Source of the DNA: Clostridia bacterium
Lineage (GTDB): Bacteria; Bacillota; TC1; UBA5767
DNA: 64,000 bases
Direction: 5' to 3'
Assembly: GCA_016887505.1 (NCBI GenBank)
Contig: CP069393.1
Span: forward strand, 2,069,001 to 2,133,000
The first letter of the stretch is position 1. Every line of letters begins with the position of its first letter. Below the pieces are notes generated by a model that was not told where the DNA came from, did no database searches, and was given only the letters and a program-made list of their open reading frames with translations. A program made the translations under genes and the position numbers. This document shows positions 44,632-53,817 of this stretch, one piece after another.

Positions 44632-45528
44632 TTGAAAAAATCAATGAAGCAATCATTCACTTTTTTGGGATTTGCGTCCCCTTGGTTATTAGGATTCACT
44701 CTAGTTTTACTGATTCCGATTGTCATGTCATTGGTCATTAGTTTTACCAGATGGGATATTTTAACGAGTCCTAGCTGGGTTGGACTCGACAACTATATCG
44801 AAATTTTCCATGATGAATTATTCTTCAAGTCATTAAAGGTAACGCTGAGTTATGCCTTTTTCAGTGTGCCCTTGCAAATCGTACTCTCTATCTTTGTGGC
44901 AATGCTATTAAATGCAGGGGTAAAGTTTATCAATGTATTCAGGACCATATTCTATTTGCCGGTTGCTGTATCTAGCACAGCTGCTGCCCTTTTATGGGCT
45001 TGGGTATTTCACCCTGAGTTTGGTTTAATCAACAATCTACTATACAAGATTGGTATTAACGGACCTAGGTGGATTTATGATGAAAAATGGGTAATGATTT
45101 CTCTAATCATCATGAGCGTATGGAGTATTGGCAGCGGCATTATCATTTACCTTTCTGGCCTACAGAGTATCCCAACGGAACTTTATGAGGTAGCAAAGAT
45201 GGATGGGGCAGGATGGATGAGTAGGTTCATCCATATAACCCTGCCGTCTATGAGTCCGATCTTGCTTTTTACGACTCTCACAGGAATCATTGCTGCATTG
45301 CAAACCTTTACGCAAGCCTACGTTATGACGGCAGGGGGACCCAACAATGCTTCGATGTTTTATGCTTACTATATTTATAATCATGCTTTTGTCTGGCATA
45401 AGATGGGAATGGCCAGTGCTCTGGCATGGATTCTATTTGTAATCATATTTATCATATCGATAATCGTGTTAAAAGTTTCTAAGAACCGGGTTTATTATGA
45501 GTCCAAGGAAGATGTGGGTGTAATCTAG
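44632..45528 (+). CDS. ABC transporter permease, MalF type
   Basis: 298 residues, six membrane helices; the coupling-loop EAA motif reads ELYEVAKMDGAGWMSRFIHITLP. I set the start at TTG 44632 because AAGGGGGC is seven bases ahead; the frame from 44614 would place the site inside the gene. The next permease starts just after the stop. Confidence 0.9.
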   Translation: MKKSMKQSFTFLGFASPWLLGFTLVLLIPIVMSLVISFTRWDILTSPSWVGLDNYIEIFHDELFFKSLKVTLSYAFFSVPLQIVLSIFVAMLLNAGVKFINVFRTIFYLPVAVSSTAAALLWAWVFHPEFGLINNLLYKIGINGPRWIYDEKWVMISLIIMSVWSIGSGIIIYLSGLQSIPTELYEVAKMDGAGWMSRFIHITLPSMSPILLFTTLTGIIAALQTFTQAYVMTAGGPNNASMFYAYYIYNHAFVWHKMGMASALAWILFVIIFIISIIVLKVSKNRVYYESKEDVGVI

Positions 45529-45529
45529 T

Positions 45530-46369
45530 ATGGTTGTAACTAAGAAAAACACAATCAAAATTATTACATATATCTTGTTGATTGCCGGCTGCTTTGTGAT
45601 GCTGTTTCCATTTTTTTGGATGCTCTCAACGTCTGTTAAAAATCCAGTGGATGTGTTTAAGCTTCCAGTAAAATGGATTCCAGATGAACCAGTCCTAAGC
45701 AATTACACGAGGGTTATTACAGAATTTGAGTTTCTAAAGTACATGCGAAATTCACTCATCCTGTCCATCGCAAATACGATTGGAAGTTTGTTTTCCTGTA
45801 CACTGGTGGCCTACGCCTTTGCAACCCAAAAATTCAAATATAAAAAGCAACTATTTGTCCTTATTCTAGCCACGATGATGCTTCCGGGCGAAGTGATTTT
45901 CTTTCCCCAGTTTATTTTATATAACTTCATAGGTTGGTATGGGACAATGAAGCCCTTATGGGTCCCATCTTTTTTTGGTAATGCCTTTTACATTTTTCTT
46001 TTACGTCAGTACTTCCTAACAATACCGGCAGAGCTATCGAATGCGGCAAGAATTGATGGTTGTAATGCGTTCAAGATATTTTGGAAAATATACATACCGA
46101 TGTCAAAGCCGGCGCTTGCCGTTGTTGCTATTTATACATTTATGACAACATGGAACGATTTTTTTGGTCCCTTGATTTATATTACAAAAGAAGAATACAG
46201 GACAGCTTCCATAGCCTTGTACTATTTGAGGAATACCTATGAAACGACCAGTTCACTACCAATGACAATGGCGGCTGCAATTCTTACGATCATTCCTTGT
46301 CTTGCCTTATATTATTTTGGCCAAAGATTTTTTACCAGAGGGATTGTATTTAAAGGAATAGATAAATAA
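45530..46369 (+). CDS. ABC transporter permease, MalG type
   Basis: 279 residues with six helices, starting with FPFFWMLSTSVK after the first. The EAA loop is ELSNAARIDGCNAFKIFWKIYIP. It pairs with the MalF-type protein; the start follows the upstream stop by one base, so translation is likely coupled. Confidence 0.92.
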   Translation: MVVTKKNTIKIITYILLIAGCFVMLFPFFWMLSTSVKNPVDVFKLPVKWIPDEPVLSNYTRVITEFEFLKYMRNSLILSIANTIGSLFSCTLVAYAFATQKFKYKKQLFVLILATMMLPGEVIFFPQFILYNFIGWYGTMKPLWVPSFFGNAFYIFLLRQYFLTIPAELSNAARIDGCNAFKIFWKIYIPMSKPALAVVAIYTFMTTWNDFFGPLIYITKEEYRTASIALYYLRNTYETTSSLPMTMAAAILTIIPCLALYYFGQRFFTRGIVFKGIDK

Positions 46370-46385
46370 TGAAGGGGTGATTGTT

Positions 46386-47648
46386 TTGCACAGTCTTTTA
46401 GAATATATGAGTGGTTTTGACAGAAGATTAGTAGCTCCAATCGGCGGTCAACTGGACACAGAAAAACATGGAGCTTTTTTCGAACCGGATATTAAGTTTA
46501 TGTGCCGGAATGATATTGAGATGTGTAAGTGCTTCGGCTTTAGAACAGAGGTGTTGGAAGAAAATAACCTTGAGTTTATTGTTGAGGGGCAAATCAATGA
46601 CGAAAACGTTATTTCGAAACTAAAAAACAATGATATTGAGAAGAAAGCCTTTATAGAAGAAACAGTAGAGGAACTAAAAGAGCTAAAAGCAAGGAATCCT
46701 CATTTATATGTAGGGGGAGGTTGCTTTGGTCCATTCACCTTAGTTGGTACGATGCTTGGCGTGGAGAATGTCTGCATGAGCTGTATTAAATCGCCAGCCT
46801 ATGTAGAAGAGCTCCTTCATATCGCAAAAAGTTTTATTATGGATATTGCCAAGGCCTGCCAGGAAAATGGTGCGGACTTCTTTTGGATAGCAGAACCAAC
46901 GGCAGTGCTCTTATCTCCAGCCATGTATAAAAGATTTTCGGGGAATTACATCAAGGAGATTTATTCATGTATTTCGATACCCGGCTTTTTACATGTGTGC
47001 GGTGATACAACGCCTCACACGAAGGAGCTAGTCAATACGGGTGCCAAGTGCTTAAGCCTAGATAGCGTGGTAGATTTTCGTGATATGGCTCATATCGTTC
47101 CTTCTGACATTGTACTGATGGGGAATGTCAGTCCCATAAACATGAAACTGTTGGATCAAGAGAAAATTGTAGAAGAAGTTGCCAGTTTGAACCGAGATAT
47201 GAAAAATTATTATAATTTCGTTATGAGTTCGGGTTGTCTTATACCAGAAGAAACAGCGGAAGAAAATATCAAAGCACTGTTTAGAAATACCAAGGATAGT
47301 GTTGTGCAAGATATAAATACTTGTAGAAATATTAATCTTCTTTTTAATCACCTAATTAGCCATGGCGATAAGGACAGTTTAGAGTGTATTCATGAGCATA
47401 ATCTTACGAGTAAGGAAGTAGTGGCAGCAATTGAGGAATCGCTTACCTATATTGTTCGAAAACGTCAAGATGGAAAGCTAGATTCAAAGCAGTATACTCT
47501 AATTTTTGAAGAAATTGAGAAAATAATTTCCCGGTTAGACATTCGTGAGCAAGAAATATATGTTGATGGTGGCTACCGTAAGCTGAATAGTGAATCTTTG
47601 GAGATGCTGCAAAAAGGGGATGGGTGTTATGGCGAATTTAGTTCTTAA
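46386..47648 (+). CDS. UroD/MtaA-family methyltransferase-like protein
   Basis: About 420 residues. The UroD fold has the zinc ligands of corrinoid-dependent methyltransferases rather than of true uroporphyrinogen decarboxylase: HVCGD (His-x-Cys) and the later Cys in [26 protein letters not shown] and [12 protein letters not shown] fit the barrel. A helical extension of about 100 residues follows the barrel. TTG 46386 after AGGGGTGA is the best start; GTG 46377 lies inside that site. It would move a methyl group between a corrinoid protein and a thiol or receive one from the imported solute. It is sandwiched between permease and ATPase genes of one transporter. Confidence 0.75.
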   Translation: MHSLLEYMSGFDRRLVAPIGGQLDTEKHGAFFEPDIKFMCRNDIEMCKCFGFRTEVLEENNLEFIVEGQINDENVISKLKNNDIEKKAFIEETVEELKELKARNPHLYVGGGCFGPFTLVGTMLGVENVCMSCIKSPAYVEELLHIAKSFIMDIAKACQENGADFFWIAEPTAVLLSPAMYKRFSGNYIKEIYSCISIPGFLHVCGDTTPHTKELVNTGAKCLSLDSVVDFRDMAHIVPSDIVLMGNVSPINMKLLDQEKIVEEVASLNRDMKNYYNFVMSSGCLIPEETAEENIKALFRNTKDSVVQDINTCRNINLLFNHLISHGDKDSLECIHEHNLTSKEVVAAIEESLTYIVRKRQDGKLDSKQYTLIFEEIEKIISRLDIREQEIYVDGGYRKLNSESLEMLQKGDGCYGEFSS

Positions 47649-48744
47649 GGATTTGAATAAGGTCTTCGATAATAGCTTTGCTGCAGTGAAGGATTTCAAT
47701 TTGGAAATCAAGGACAAGGAATTCATTATTCTAGTTGGTCCTTCTGGTTGTGGTAAATCCACCTCGCTAAGAATGATAGCTGGGCTTGAGGAGGCAACCT
47801 CAGGAGAAATATACATCGATAATAAGTTGGTAAATAATATTGAACCGAAAGATAGAGATATCGCTATGGTTTTTCAAAATTATGCCCTTTACCCCCATAT
47901 GAATGTATATGACAATATTTCTTTTGGTCTGAAACAAAGGAAGGTGCCGAAAGAAATAATTGAAGAAAAGGTATGTGAAGTAGCAAAAATACTTGAAATT
48001 GAAGAATTATTGAAAAGAAAACCCAAGCAGCTTTCTGGTGGTCAAAGACAGCGAATTGCTTTAGGTAGGGCAATCGTTCGAGATCCTAAAGTATTCCTAA
48101 TGGATGAACCATTGTCTAATCTGGATGCGAAATTAAGAGTACAGATGAGAGCAGAAATAAGCAAACTGCATAATAGGTTGCAAACTACATTTATTTACGT
48201 AACGCATGACCAAACAGAAGCGATGACCATGGGTGATCGAATTGTAATCATGAATGAAGGTGTCATTCAGCAGGTAGCCTCCCCACGGGAAATATATAAT
48301 CAACCCCAAAACATGTTTGTTGCAGGATTTATTGGTTCTCCTCAGATTAATTTTATTAAAGGCGTGGTAGTCAAAGAGGGGGATGAAATCGCAATTGAAT
48401 TCGCTGGTGGAAGGTTTAGCGTAGATGAGCGCAGTCATAGTTTTTTGAAGAATTATCCAAAAAACAAGGAAATCGTATGTGGCGTGCGTCCTGAACATAT
48501 TGAAGTTTGTGAAAACAGGGAAGAAAGTTACCTGAGTGCTGAAGTAGATGTCGTGGAACAAATGGGTTCGGAGAATTATATTTACTTAAAAGCGGATGGG
48601 TTTAACTTAATTGTAAGAACAGACCCGGATGTCATGGTACAGACTCTTGATAGGATCTATCTTTCTTTTAACCTTGCTAAAATCCATTATTTTGACGGTG
48701 AGACAAAAGAAAGAATAACCGAAGAAACCAACTATCCTAGATAA
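47629..48744 (+). CDS. ABC transporter ATP-binding protein, MalK/UgpC type
   Basis: 371 residues: ATPase domain with Walker [10 protein letters not shown], signature LSGGQRQR, Walker [13 protein letters not shown] and the His switch in THDQTEA, then a TOBE/OB regulatory domain from about residue 240. The start ATG 47629 overlaps the methyltransferase gene by 20 bases and has AAAAGGGGATGGG ahead. It powers the MalF/MalG-type permeases; MalK-type ATPases often serve several importers. Confidence 0.93.
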   Translation: MANLVLKDLNKVFDNSFAAVKDFNLEIKDKEFIILVGPSGCGKSTSLRMIAGLEEATSGEIYIDNKLVNNIEPKDRDIAMVFQNYALYPHMNVYDNISFGLKQRKVPKEIIEEKVCEVAKILEIEELLKRKPKQLSGGQRQRIALGRAIVRDPKVFLMDEPLSNLDAKLRVQMRAEISKLHNRLQTTFIYVTHDQTEAMTMGDRIVIMNEGVIQQVASPREIYNQPQNMFVAGFIGSPQINFIKGVVVKEGDEIAIEFAGGRFSVDERSHSFLKNYPKNKEIVCGVRPEHIEVCENREESYLSAEVDVVEQMGSENYIYLKADGFNLIVRTDPDVMVQTLDRIYLSFNLAKIHYFDGETKERITEETNYPR

Positions 48745-48804
48745 TATCTCAGGTTATATTGTACGTTGTTTTGAATATGTTTTTAAAGTTTAGAGAGGGT
48801 TTTG

Positions 48805-49566
48805 ATGAAATATATAGGTATTGATATCGGTTCAACAGCGTCAAAAGTTATTGTGCGAGGAGAAAGAGAAGAACACTTCACTATTCCGACTGGTTGGAAT
48901 AGCAAGGAGACTTCGAAAGCCATCCGGGAGCGTTTGGAGACGATGGATATTCATGTTCATTCTGCAGATGTTGTAACCATAGCCACTGGCTATGGCCGTA
49001 TTTCGGTTGAATATGCGGACAAGGTCGTAACGGAAATCACCTGCCACGGTAAGGGTGGATTTCAGCTGGTATCGGAAGATTGCACAATCATTGATGTGGG
49101 AGGACAAGATACTAAAGTCATCAATGTTGAAAATGGCATGGTAACAGATTTTTTAATGAACGATAAATGCTCTGCCGGTACAGGAAAATTTATTGAAATA
49201 ATGGCGAATCGGCTGAATGTTGCCATTGATGAGCTTTTTGATTTAGCAAAGCAGGGAGAGATTATCCCCATTAGTTCCTTGTGTACTGTTTTTGCGGAAT
49301 CAGAAATCATTAATTATATGGGAGAGGGAAGAAAAAAAGAAGATATTGCAGCAGGTGTAGTGGACTCTGTAGCTTCTAAGGTGCTGGGTCTTTGCCAACG
49401 CTTGGGCTTGCTTGAACGCATTATTATTACTGGCGGTTTAAGCCACAATGAGTATTTTGCGGAGGTACTATCTAAAAAGCTTAATCATACGGTGGAGCCC
49501 CAAAAAATGGGCAGATATGCAGGTGCCTTAGGAGCTTCCCTTCTGGCTGAAAAATTGAAAAGGTAA
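48805..49566 (+). CDS. Acyl-CoA dehydratase activase (HgdC/YjiL-type ATPase)
   Basis: 253 residues, ASKHA-fold homodimer with one bridging [4Fe-4S] cluster. It opens YIGIDIGSTASKV, has IDVGGQDTK, the cluster Cys in NDKCSAGTGKF and the second in SSLCTVFAESE, and ends GALGASLLAEK. It passes low-potential electrons to a dehydratase or double-cubane protein at the cost of ATP. ATG 48805 has GAGAGGG six bases ahead. Its probable partner is the double-cubane protein at 41723-42871. Confidence 0.9.
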   Translation: MKYIGIDIGSTASKVIVRGEREEHFTIPTGWNSKETSKAIRERLETMDIHVHSADVVTIATGYGRISVEYADKVVTEITCHGKGGFQLVSEDCTIIDVGGQDTKVINVENGMVTDFLMNDKCSAGTGKFIEIMANRLNVAIDELFDLAKQGEIIPISSLCTVFAESEIINYMGEGRKKEDIAAGVVDSVASKVLGLCQRLGLLERIIITGGLSHNEYFAEVLSKKLNHTVEPQKMGRYAGALGASLLAEKLKR

Positions 49567-49642
49567 GATAAAGGTAGTGCCAAAAAAGATGATGGCATGC
49601 ATCAATCTGCTCCCCGAATCCAATTAATCTTGGTGCTTTAAT

Positions 49643-49672
49643 AAAAGAGAACCCATTTGGGTTCTCTTTTTG
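49643..49672 (+). terminator. Terminator after the activase
   Basis: AAAAGAGAACCC (49643-49654) and GGGTTCTCTTTT (49659-49670) pair around ATTT; the 3' arm ends in four T. Confidence 0.88.
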
Positions 49673-49699
49673 GATCAAGAAATAAGGAAGCAAAGAGAA

Positions 49700-49733
49700 T
49701 CTCCTCACGCCCCAGACTTGGGGTATGAGGAGA
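49700..49733 (-). terminator. Terminator of the two-component operon
   Basis: TCTCCTCA-CG-CCCCA pairs with TGGGG-TA-TGAGGAGA around GACT. On the - strand it is followed by TTCTCTTTG, so it serves the histidine kinase transcript just upstream. Confidence 0.75.
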
Positions 49734-49740
49734 AAGTTAG

Positions 49741-51231
49741 TTATACGGTCTTTACATCAAACCAGAAGCAAACGCCATTGTCCTGGTTTTTCACGCCATA
49801 ATTATTACCATGCGCTTCCTGCATTACCTTAACGATGGATAAGCCCAAACCATGACCACCCTTTTCGCGGGTTCGTGATTTATCTACCTTGTAAAAACTG
49901 TTCCAGATATTTGTAAGGTCATGCTCATCAAATGGTGGTGAAGTGTTGAATACCTCAATCTTGGCCATTGTTTTAGTGGCGCTGATGTTTACTGTGATTT
50001 CCTTATTGTCATCTACGTAGTTGATGGCATTGTTAATATAATTGGTAAAAACACTTTCCAACATAATTAAATCGGCGGTTACGATTACGGGATCAGATTT
50101 ATGAATGCTCCATTTGATTTGGTTTTCATCAAATACCTTGATGTATTTTTTCAAGATGCTTTCGATGAAATCGTTGATTTCAAATTTCGAAAAATACAAT
50201 CTTGTATCCCCGAATTCTACTTGATTAATGTTTAGCAGTTTTTCAACCAATTGGTTCATCTTGTTTGCTTCATCCATAATTACATCGCAATAGAAATCGG
50301 ACTGCTCCTTGCTTTTCGATACATTTAATTTTAATCCTTCTGCATATCCCTGCATGAGAGCTAGAGGTGTTTTTAATTCATGCGACACACTATTTAGTAA
50401 ATCCTTACGCCGCTCATCCAACCGGTTCTTTTCGCTTATTTCTACTTTTAGTTCTTTGTTTTTATTATTTAAATTTTGTATGTTATAGGATAGCTCTGAG
50501 GATAGCTCGTTGATGCTTTGTGCTAATTGTCCAATTTCATCTTTTGTCTTAACGTTGCATTTGCTGTTGAAATCCAAATTTCTCAATTTCTTGGTTGTAT
50601 TATTCATTTGAATAATTGGCTTTGTAAAGTTATTGGAAATCAAATAAGCGATGAGCATGGCTACAACAAAGATTATGCTACCAATTATGAGGGCAAACTT
50701 GTTGTAAAGATTGATGTTTGTGTCAATTATGGATAGTGGAATCTTTAATTCAACAAGATACCCGTTTTCCAAAGAGCCAACTAAGGCCAGATGCTTAACA
50801 TTGATTGTGGTATCGTTAAACCCCAAAAAAGTGGTGTTTTCATCGATGGGTTCTTCCAAATATACATCATAGGAAGTAGGTAGCGAATAGCTACCGATAC
50901 GATGTTCCAAAGCCGGCAACCGGGGAGTGGGCGTGTTTCCTATATGGTTTGGTGCATTGGCACTCGCTCCATAAATTAAATTGTTGTCCGCATCTCTTAT
51001 TATGATGTCCACCCGTTGATCATTTTGGATTAACAAAAAATCGAGTGAATGGTCCTCATATTCGTCATTATTAATCTGGTCGATTGTATCATAAACCTCG
51101 ATTAACCATTTTTTTTGGTTAAAAACATAGAATGGCTCTAAAAGTAATGAATTGGCTAGGATTGTTAGCCCCACTAAGGTGATGGCCAGTGAACCGATGT
51201 ATATGAATAATTTTTTTCTTATGGAGTTCAT
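49741..51231 (-). CDS. Sensor histidine kinase with HAMP domain
   Basis: 496 residues. Membrane helices at about 8-28 and 178-200 bracket an outer sensor domain of about 150 residues without recognisable family. A HAMP domain, a helical stretch and the kinase core follow; the phosphorylated His is in SVSHELKTPL (about residue 285) and the ATPase has VFTNYINNAINY, and EKGGHGLGLSIVK. It overlaps its response regulator by four bases and is transcribed away from the Tat/flavoprotein genes, which are the likely regulon. Confidence 0.92.
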   Translation of the reverse strand: MNSIRKKLFIYIGSLAITLVGLTILANSLLLEPFYVFNQKKWLIEVYDTIDQINNDEYEDHSLDFLLIQNDQRVDIIIRDADNNLIYGASANAPNHIGNTPTPRLPALEHRIGSYSLPTSYDVYLEEPIDENTTFLGFNDTTINVKHLALVGSLENGYLVELKIPLSIIDTNINLYNKFALIIGSIIFVVAMLIAYLISNNFTKPIIQMNNTTKKLRNLDFNSKCNVKTKDEIGQLAQSINELSSELSYNIQNLNNKNKELKVEISEKNRLDERRKDLLNSVSHELKTPLALMQGYAEGLKLNVSKSKEQSDFYCDVIMDEANKMNQLVEKLLNINQVEFGDTRLYFSKFEINDFIESILKKYIKVFDENQIKWSIHKSDPVIVTADLIMLESVFTNYINNAINYVDDNKEITVNISATKTMAKIEVFNTSPPFDEHDLTNIWNSFYKVDKSRTREKGGHGLGLSIVKVMQEAHGNNYGVKNQDNGVCFWFDVKTV

Positions 51232-51899
51232 TTTGGCACCTCAAATTTATAACCATACCCTCGGACCGTCTTAATGTAGGAAACGTCTTGATTCAATTTA
51301 TCTCTAAGCCTATTGATATGGGTATCAACTGTCCGGTCAGTACCTTCATAGTCGTATCCCCAGACATTGTTTAATAGGGTATCTCTACCTACAACAACAT
51401 TTTCATTTTCTAACAAATAGACTAGTAACTTATATTCGGTAAGACTTAGTTCAATTTGCACATCTTCATTTTTGACTGAGTGTTTATCTAAATCTATGCT
51501 TAGCGTGCCTTTTTCTATTACGGAAGTCTTGTTATAGGTGCGAACTAGTAGGGCATTGACTCTCGCGACTAGTACGGATGGACTGAATGGTTTTTTGATG
51601 TATTCATCGGCCCCCTTATTAAATCCTTGTAATTCATCTTTTTCGGCCGCTTTGGCCGTAAGCATGATGATTGGAATCTTGCTACTACGCCGAATTTCTT
51701 CACAAATTTCCCACCCATTATAATATGGCATCATTACATCTAGGATCACCAGGCTTATGTCTTTGTTTTCCATAAAAATTTCGATGGCTTCAGCACCATC
51801 ACATGCCTCAATAATCTCGTATCCCGCATCTACCAAAAAGTCAGATATCAAAATACGCATTCGCTTTTCATCGTCTGCGACTAATATTTTATATTTCAT
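51228..51899 (-). CDS. OmpR-family response regulator
   Basis: 223 residues. Receiver domain with phosphoacceptor Asp in LVILDVMMPYYNGWE (about residue 54), KKPF with the conserved Lys, and an OmpR/PhoB winged helix ending YIKTVRGYGYKFE. It pairs with the kinase encoded immediately downstream. Direct repeats of a TTACAA-type element lie 43 bases upstream of its start, suggesting autoregulation. Confidence 0.93.
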   Translation of the reverse strand: MKYKILVADDEKRMRILISDFLVDAGYEIIEACDGAEAIEIFMENKDISLVILDVMMPYYNGWEICEEIRRSSKIPIIMLTAKAAEKDELQGFNKGADEYIKKPFSPSVLVARVNALLVRTYNKTSVIEKGTLSIDLDKHSVKNEDVQIELSLTEYKLLVYLLENENVVVGRDTLLNNVWGYDYEGTDRTVDTHINRLRDKLNQDVSYIKTVRGYGYKFEVPK

Positions 51900-51942
51900 T
51901 TAATCACACCATCCTTATGTTGATGATTCTACACGTGCTTTG

Positions 51943-51975
51943 TTACAACTATTTTACAATAATGTAAGAAAGATT
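51943..51975 (-). promoter_or_regulatory. Candidate response-regulator box (11-base direct repeats)
   Basis: Read on the + strand: TTACAACTATT, TTACAATAATG, TAAGAAAGATT, three 11-base units in register, the spacing used by PhoB/OmpR-type dimers. The surrounding 447-base gap (51900-52346) otherwise holds no gene; near 52190-52230 another TTACAA core occurs on the - strand, before the first tatA. Confidence 0.45.
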
Positions 51976-52346
51976 GCGCATAAATATTGTGGCAAAGAAA
52001 ACATAGGCAAACAAATAATCCCACAAGCCCTAGCCAGGTTTGAATTTTAGACATTCTCTTTCATTTGCAGCTAGAATCCAAACAATCCTTAAAATAGTAT
52101 ACCACGCATAGGATTCTTATTTTGGAATCGGAAGACCAGATTGGAAATACTTTTGCAATGCAGACGGGTTGGCTGTAAGAATTCAGTTTGAAATTTGTAA
52201 TTGTTATAAGATTGTGACAAACAATATTTAGAATAGGACCATAGATGACGAGTACTTGCTTGACTTGATCTGGATTAATTTCAATTGGCAAGCGATGTAT
52301 CGAACTGTTGAAAATGCAGAAAGCAAATTACAAAGGGGGAGAGGAC

Positions 52347-52514
52347 ATGGGTTCTACAGAATTAATCGTAATTTTGGCAATGGGGATACTGATATTTGGA
52401 GCATCAGCAATCCCGAAACTAGCAAGGTCATTCGGTGAAGCAAAAAAGGAAATTGACAAAGCTTTAAATGATGCAGAAACAGTATGCTCTAGTAAGAATC
52501 AAGACATCATATGA
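52347..52514 (+). CDS. tatA: Small TatA-type twin-arginine translocase subunit (first copy)
   Basis: 55 residues. A single membrane helix GSTELIVILAMGILIFGA followed by the conserved hinge FGASAIPKLARSFGEAKKE and a short charged tail; bacterial TatA is often longer, so this is a minimal form. GGGGGAGAGG sets ATG 52347 and rejects the frame from 52308. The first 12 residues after Met are identical to the second copy at 53652. It pores the membrane for folded proteins with TatC (53818). Confidence 0.88.
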   Translation: MGSTELIVILAMGILIFGASAIPKLARSFGEAKKEIDKALNDAETVCSSKNQDII

Positions 52515-52517
52515 AAA

Positions 52518-52545
52518 TGTGGACCTAACCGGAAAAGCGTCCACA
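52518..52545 (+). terminator. Weak hairpin after the first tatA
   Basis: TGTGGAC and GTCCACA pair around a 14-base loop and are followed by ATATTTGG, with no true T-run; possible attenuator between tatA and the lipoprotein gene. Confidence 0.3.
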
Positions 52546-52606
52546 ATATTTGGTCACGCATAGGAACTCTGAAAAGGATTGTTAAAAAAAGAAAAGGAAT
52601 AATGAT

Positions 52607-53218
52607 ATGAAAAAGAAAGCGATTTTACCAATATGTTTCATTGTCGTACTGGTCTTTTTTGCAGGTTGTAGTAGCACGGGAGCGACGGAAATAACAGCAG
52701 AAGATTTAGAATCAGCGGAAGAAGCAGTTGTCGACCAAGAGGAATTAGCAGCAGAAGAGGGGGTCTTACTTGATGCAGAAGAAGTACCTATAAAGGAGGA
52801 TGCACCTACGGCGGACAAGGAAAGAACTTCTTCTAAAGCGGATGCACCTGCAATGGAAACGGAAAAAGCTTCTCCGGTAAACGATGCTCCAGTAAACGAT
52901 GCTTCAGCTGAGAAAGTAGATGTACCTGCTGATGCTGACCGGCCAGAGCAGCAAGAGTCACAATTTGCTGAATATGTTGAAAGTGGTGTTTTAACGCAGG
53001 ACGAAGCGGAAGCTTTGGATGAGTACTTCAGGGAAAACATGCCCTCTCAAGAAATGTCAGAATCTTCTACAAATGAGATGGTAAATCCGTTAGAGGGTGC
53101 TGTTGAAGAGGGGATTATTACGCAAGCACAAGCAGATCTAATTGATATGGATAGCCCTATGGCTAGGCCCGAAATGGGAGCAGATAGAGAACCAGGTGGC
53201 GCAAGACCGAGTAATTAA
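52607..53218 (+). CDS. Glu/Ala-rich lipoprotein of unknown function
   Basis: 203 residues. Signal peptide KKKAILPICFIVVLVFFAGC with lipobox FFAGC; the mature protein is a long acidic, Ala/Glu-rich low-complexity stretch to about residue 110, then two short similar helical units, SGVLTQDEAEALDEY and EGIITQAQADLID, and a Pro/Gly/Arg tail. I recognise no domain. It lies between two tatA genes and upstream of the exported flavoprotein, so it may anchor or partner it at the outer face. A strong terminator follows. Confidence 0.75.
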   Translation: MKKKAILPICFIVVLVFFAGCSSTGATEITAEDLESAEEAVVDQEELAAEEGVLLDAEEVPIKEDAPTADKERTSSKADAPAMETEKASPVNDAPVNDASAEKVDVPADADRPEQQESQFAEYVESGVLTQDEAEALDEYFRENMPSQEMSESSTNEMVNPLEGAVEEGIITQAQADLIDMDSPMARPEMGADREPGGARPSN

Positions 53219-53270
53219 CCTATTGAAAGCAAACGTATGTGCAGCAAATTGATTTATAAAAACTTCCCAT

Positions 53271-53317
53271 AAGACCCCTGCCTATGTAAGACTTTTTCAC
53301 ATAGGCAGGGGTCTTTG
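53271..53317 (+). terminator. Terminator after the lipoprotein gene
   Basis: AAGACCCCTGCCTATGT (53271-53287) and ACATAGGCAGGGGTCTT (53299-53315) form a perfect 17-pair stem with an 11-base loop. It splits the locus into two transcripts. Confidence 0.85.
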
Positions 53318-53412
53318 ATGGCAAGTCCATATTTACATGTTGAACGATGTCTAGGTATCTTAGACTAGGGAATACACCTATTTGATTTGCTGGCAAGCAT
53401 GGGATGCAGTCA

Positions 53413-53463
53413 AATATGTTGTAATCGGTGATGAAATTACAACATATTGACAGAAGGTATAAT
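53413..53463 (+). promoter_or_regulatory. Inverted-repeat operator and -10 box before the second tat operon
   Basis: AATATGTTGTAAT (53413-53425) is exactly inverted as ATTACAACATATT (53436-53448), ten bases apart. TATAAT follows at 53458-53463, so a bound regulator would sit on the -35 region. The TTACAAC core matches the repeats before the response regulator, which suggests the same controller. The gap 53318-53651 holds no other feature. Confidence 0.6.
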
Positions 53464-53651
53464 TGTTAATTTGTTAATAAATTGGACCCAGCCGTCTTTG
53501 TGATATGGCTGTAACATAAATCCATTATTATTTTTTTAAACCGAATTGGTGCCATACAAAAAAAGGGTATTTCCCTAAATGAAGGCATATGACTCCAGTA
53601 TGGTGTAATGGGCTATGAACCAATAATTTGATGTTTAATGGGAGGTAAAAA

Positions 53652-53816
53652 ATGGGATCAACAGAACTAATCGTAATTTTGGCAATAGTGGTATTGGTAT
53701 TTGGAGCATCATCAATTCCAAAACTGGCAAGATCGATTGGCCAGGCAAGAAGAGAGTTTGACAAGGCGCTTAAGGATGACGATAAAGACCTAATTGATGG
53801 TAACGGAGAAAAGTAA
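53652..53816 (+). CDS. tatA: Small TatA-type subunit (second copy)
   Basis: 54 residues, shorter than most gene callers report. MGSTELIVILAIVVLVFGAS, then IPKLARSIGQARREFDKAL and an acidic tail. It is a paralogue of the copy at 52347, similar also at DNA level (shared stretch ctaatcgtaattttggcaat with one change). GGGAGGT lies eight bases before the ATG, and tatC starts one base after its stop. Two such genes 1.3 kb apart imply local duplication. Confidence 0.9.
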   Translation: MGSTELIVILAIVVLVFGASSIPKLARSIGQARREFDKALKDDDKDLIDGNGEK

Positions 53817-53817
53817 A

